64,000 bases of DNA from Pollutimonas sp963712655. GTDB lineage: Bacteria > Pseudomonadota > Gammaproteobacteria > Burkholderiales > Burkholderiaceae_B. The translations under genes and the position numbers were made by a program. The notes below the pieces were generated by a model. The model was not told the origin of the DNA. It saw only the letters and a list, made by a program, of their open reading frames with translations, and ran no database searches. The stretch covers positions 124,001 to 188,000 of the forward strand of contig CAVQIT010000002.1 in NCBI GenBank assembly GCA_963712655.1, given 5' to 3'. Shown piece by piece: positions 61,385 through 64,000 of the stretch (the stretch's first letter is position 1; each line of letters starts with the position of its first letter).

Positions 61385-62085
61385 TTCTGGAAGTCGACAA
61401 TATTCATACCTACTATGGCGAAAGCCATGCCTTGCAAGGCATTTCGCTGAATCTGGAACAGGGCGAGACCGTGTGTTTGCTGGGCCGCAATGGCGCCGGC
61501 AAAAGCACCACACTGCGCAGCATCATCGGCTTGTCGGCTCCGCGCCGGGGCCGGGTAAAATTCCAGGGCCGCGATATTACCGGGCAGCCGGCGTATCGCA
61601 TTGCGCGCCAGGGCATAGGGCTGGTGCCCGAGGATAGACGGATCTTTCCCGGGCTCAGCGTCCGGGAAAACCTGGAAATAGCCGAATACCGCAGGCCGGG
61701 GGCCAGCCGCCTATGGACCATCGAGCGCATTTTCGATCAATACCCGATGCTGGGCGAATTGGCCAATCAGGACGGCAGCACATTGTCGGGCGGGCAGCAG
61801 CAAATGCTGGCCGTCGCCCGGTCCTTGATGAGCGAGCCCTTGCTGCTGTTGCTGGACGAGCCGAATGAAGGTCTGGCGCCGGTCATCGTCAAGCAAATCG
61901 GCGCGCTGATCGATGAGCTTTCCAAAACCACGACCATTCTGTTTACCGACCAAAGCGTGCACTTTGCCCTGAAACATGCAAAGCGCGCCTATATACTGGA
62001 GAAGGGCATGATCGTTCATGAGGCCAGCAGCCAGGCCTTGATCAACGATACCGCGACGCAGCACCGGTATTTGTCGGTGGCGTGA
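61381..62085 (+). CDS. livF: branched-chain-type ABC ATPase, LivF-like
   Basis: 234 residues. Walker A GRNGAGKSTTLRSI, signature TLSGGQQQMLAVARSLM, Walker B LLLLDEPNEGLAPV. The switch position reads LFTDQSVHFAL, where LivF usually has E-Q-x; the Gln is kept but the catalytic-step His is not obvious, as is common in LivF. Last gene of the transporter. Confidence 0.93.
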   Translation: MILEVDNIHTYYGESHALQGISLNLEQGETVCLLGRNGAGKSTTLRSIIGLSAPRRGRVKFQGRDITGQPAYRIARQGIGLVPEDRRIFPGLSVRENLEIAEYRRPGASRLWTIERIFDQYPMLGELANQDGSTLSGGQQQMLAVARSLMSEPLLLLLDEPNEGLAPVIVKQIGALIDELSKTTTILFTDQSVHFALKHAKRAYILEKGMIVHEASSQALINDTATQHRYLSVA

Positions 62086-62197
62086 TCAAGCTATGATTGC
62101 GGCTGGCGGGCAGGATTGCTTGCCGGCCGGATTGCGCCGCCATGACCCGGCCTGGGTTATGGCCTGGCGGATGCTTCATAGAAGGATGGAGTGGTAG

Positions 62198-62887
62198 ATG
62201 ATTGCTGATTTTGAATCATTCAAGATCGAGCTTAGCTTGTCGAAGGTCGAGATTTGCCGCGAGCTGTATCGCCAGAACAGGGACTTGATCCGCATCAAGA
62301 AAGAGCACGTGGCGGTGAAGAATCTGGTGCGCATCATTGATTCGACCTTGCGCCTGACACGCGCAAAAGGTTTTCATGCAATGTCCCTGCGCGACCTGTG
62401 CGCCGATTCGGGATTCAGCATTGGCGGCCTGTATGCCTATATCAAGAGTAAAGAAGACCTGATCTACCTGATTCAAGGTCATGGCTTTCTGTTGACCCGG
62501 CGCACCATGCTGGCCTATACGCAAGATATTGTCCTGCCTCGCGATCAATTGCTGGCCGCCGTCAAGGCGCATGTATACCTTAGCGAACTGATGCAGCCCT
62601 GGTTTTACTTCTCGTTCATGGAAACCAAAAGCCTGCCCGAGCGGCATAAAAAGGAGGCCATAGCCGTAGAGCTGGAAGTCGAAGGCATTATTTACCGCAT
62701 CATCGACAATGGCATCAAGGCTGGAGCTTTCAGGGCTGTCAATGCCCACTTGCTGGCATCCCTGTGCAAAGCCATGATGCAGGATTGGTATTTGAAGCGG
62801 CGCAAATACGACAATCAAGGCATTACTGTCACGCAATACGCCGAGTTCGTCGGCGATATCCTGGAAAACTACCTGGAGCCGAGTTGA
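62198..62887 (+). CDS. TetR/AcrR-family transcriptional regulator
   Basis: 229 residues. The HTH is not at the very start: about 45 residues of charged helix precede it, then RIIDSTLRLTRAKGFHAMSL, RDLCADSGFSIGGLYAYIKS and KEDLIYLIQ give a standard TetR DNA-binding domain; the rest is the ligand domain. 112 bp after livF on the same strand, so it is the likely regulator of the operon that starts at 52349. The 5' leader has a 12-bp GC-rich stem near 62107-62135. Confidence 0.88.
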   Translation: MIADFESFKIELSLSKVEICRELYRQNRDLIRIKKEHVAVKNLVRIIDSTLRLTRAKGFHAMSLRDLCADSGFSIGGLYAYIKSKEDLIYLIQGHGFLLTRRTMLAYTQDIVLPRDQLLAAVKAHVYLSELMQPWFYFSFMETKSLPERHKKEAIAVELEVEGIIYRIIDNGIKAGAFRAVNAHLLASLCKAMMQDWYLKRRKYDNQGITVTQYAEFVGDILENYLEPS

Positions 62888-63267
62888 CAGCGAAGTCCGG
62901 CCCGCACTGTCCTAGCCTGATTTGCCTCTGCCGCGGCAACGCGGTAAAGTAATGTGTTGATCTGCCCAATTATCCGGGGCGAATCACGAAAGGCTTTATT
63001 TTTCCGGGCTATCCGCCCGGTTTTTGCGCCCGTAATACTTTGCTGTTGGCCGCGCCACAAGCGTGTGTTGCCAAAGCTTCCGTTCTACCTCCCGCGTTCG
63101 AATGAACGCTCGTGCTGTGTTTCGACGAGCGCAAGTCGGTTCGGCAAGGTGTCTGGGTGGCATGGCTCCGTGAGCCATAAAGCGCCAGGTCATGTTGTTG
63201 CAGCCGGTCAAGCTCGGGCCCACGTGGCCAGTCGGAAGATCAGCGCCGGTTACGAAAGGAATACATA
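62888..63267. other. 380-bp leader region ahead of ilvB
   Basis: No supported gene. A GTG at 62954 opens a frame beginning VLICPIIRG, rich in Leu/Ile at first, that overlaps the ilvB start; it lacks a clear ribosome site and its later part looks random. A terminator-like stem follows at 63004-63025. Further stems lie around 63130-63230. An attenuation-type leader is possible but not shown. Confidence 0.4.
63004..63025 (+). terminator. rho-independent terminator or attenuator upstream of ilvB
   Basis: CCGGGC-TATCC-GCCCGG followed at once by TTTTT. It lies 117 bp after tetR and 243 bp before ilvB. It may end the tetR transcript or act as an attenuator for ilvB. Confidence 0.7.
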
Positions 63268-64000
63268 ATGGAACTCAATGGCGCCGATATCGTCGTGCGT
63301 TGCCTTGCCGAAGAGGGTGTCGACCACGTGTTTGGTTATCCCGGCGGCGCGGTACTCTACATCTACGACGCAATCTACAAGCAAGACAATTTTCAGCACA
63401 TACTGGTGCGTCACGAGCAAGCTGCCGTGCACGCCGCCGATGCCTATTCACGCTCGTCCAATAAAATCGGCGTTGCCCTGGTTACCAGCGGGCCGGGCCT
63501 GACCAATGCCGTCACCGGCATTGCAACGGCGTATATGGACTCGATTCCCATGGTGATCATCAGCGGCCAGGTGCCCAGCCATGCGATAGGCGAAGATGCT
63601 TTCCAGGAATGCGACGCGGTGGGTATCACCCGTCCATGCGTCAAGCACAACTTCCTGGTGCGCGATGTCAAGGATCTGGCCGAAACCATGCGCCGGGCCT
63701 TTTTCATCGCCAAAACCGGCCGTCCCGGGCCGGTCCTGGTCGATATCCCGAAAGACATCACTGTCGCCACCTGCCGGTACACGGCTCCGCGCAGCGAAGT
63801 GAAAATGCGTTCCTATGCGCCGGTGGTCAAGGGGCATCAGGGCCAAATCAAGAAAGCCGTGCAAATGCTGCTGTCGGCGGAACGGCCAATGATTTATTCG
63901 GGCGGCGGCGTGGTGCTGTCCAATGCCTCGGACGAACTGCGCCAGCTGGTCGAGCTGGTCGGCGCGCCTTGCACCAATACCTTGATGGGCTTGGGCGCAT
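63268..64000 (+). CDS. ilvB: acetolactate synthase large subunit, 5' part only
   Basis: 244 codons are open to the window end. ThDP-dependent enzyme of valine, leucine and isoleucine synthesis. Seen: MELNGADIVVRCLAEEGVDHVFGYPGGAVL, the ThDP-activating Glu in VRHEQAAVHAADAYSR, VTSGPGLTNAVTGIATAYMD, ISGQVPSHAIGEDAFQE and the central-domain start VYSGGG-like region. GAAAGGAA precedes the ATG. ilvN/ilvC would be expected beyond the window. Confidence 0.93.
   Translation, partial: MELNGADIVVRCLAEEGVDHVFGYPGGAVLYIYDAIYKQDNFQHILVRHEQAAVHAADAYSRSSNKIGVALVTSGPGLTNAVTGIATAYMDSIPMVIISGQVPSHAIGEDAFQECDAVGITRPCVKHNFLVRDVKDLAETMRRAFFIAKTGRPGPVLVDIPKDITVATCRYTAPRSEVKMRSYAPVVKGHQGQIKKAVQMLLSAERPMIYSGGGVVLSNASDELRQLVELVGAPCTNTLMGLGA

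Noticed and set aside
62954..63268. 104-codon ORF before ilvB as a real protein
   Set aside because: Weak start, overlaps the ilvB start, and its composition after the first residues looks random; at most a short leader.
1..64000. Prophage, integrase or defence island
   Set aside because: No integrase, capsid, restriction-modification or toxin-antitoxin gene was recognised in any frame.

Overview
The window is a piece of a betaproteobacterial chromosome, most likely from the family Alcaligenaceae (Bordetella / Achromobacter / Pusillimonas relatives). The basis is the gene order trxB - ftsK - lolA - rarA - serS, two Bug-type (tripartite tricarboxylate) binding proteins each beside catabolic genes, Bordetella wlb-type sugar genes, and a GC-rich proteobacterial codon pattern. 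Family placement is inference from gene content; nothing here fixes the genus.

Layout. 1-8 kb is core housekeeping: the edge of an EmrE-type efflux gene, an Smr-domain protein, trxB, ftsK, lolA, rarA and serS. ftsK and lolA carry six single-base indels at short homopolymers within about 1 kb, which looks like local sequence error. 8.5-33.3 kb is a large surface polysaccharide locus. A rightward group (ugd, wlbA, wlbB, wlbC) makes a 2,3-diamino uronic acid nucleotide sugar. A long leftward series of about 14 mostly overlapping genes starts with an RfaH/NusG-like antiterminator and runs through wza, wzc, a deacetylase-like protein, glycosyltransferases, a Wzy-like polymerase or ligase, a GT2-phosphoglycosyltransferase fusion, an aminotransferase and a Wzx-like flippase, to asnB, hisH2, hisF2 and wbpG. 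This suggests a polymer with acetamidino and perhaps amidated uronic acid residues.

33.6-41.7 kb holds a cytosolic binding-protein-like gene, a LysR regulator and a divergent CoA-dependent catabolic operon (two crotonase-family enzymes, an acyl-CoA ligase, a GlcG/HbpS protein, a Bug receptor and an acyl-CoA dehydrogenase). 42-46.4 kb contains tRNA-Ser(CGA), a 3-hydroxybutyrate dehydrogenase, yaaA and an FUSC-type membrane protein. 46.4-51.9 kb is a second LysR-controlled cluster built round a ComA (phosphosulfolactate synthase)-like enzyme, with a Bug receptor, an MmgE/PrpD protein and an SDR. 52.3-62.9 kb is an operon-like run closely resembling the lvaABCDE set for 4-hydroxy/4-keto acid breakdown (SDR, acyl-CoA dehydrogenase, APH-type kinase, DUF6285-like protein, acyl-CoA synthetase), but coupled to a five-gene branched-chain-type ABC transporter and a TetR regulator. 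Its promoter carries two matching 18-bp palindromes. The window ends inside an acetolactate synthase large-subunit gene.

A dispersed repeat with inverted ends occurs three times (19.5, 34.4 and 52.0 kb). Each copy abuts or overlaps the 3' end of a gene, and its terminal sequence supplies all or part of that gene's stop codon. No CRISPR array, rRNA, insertion-sequence transposase or phage gene was seen.
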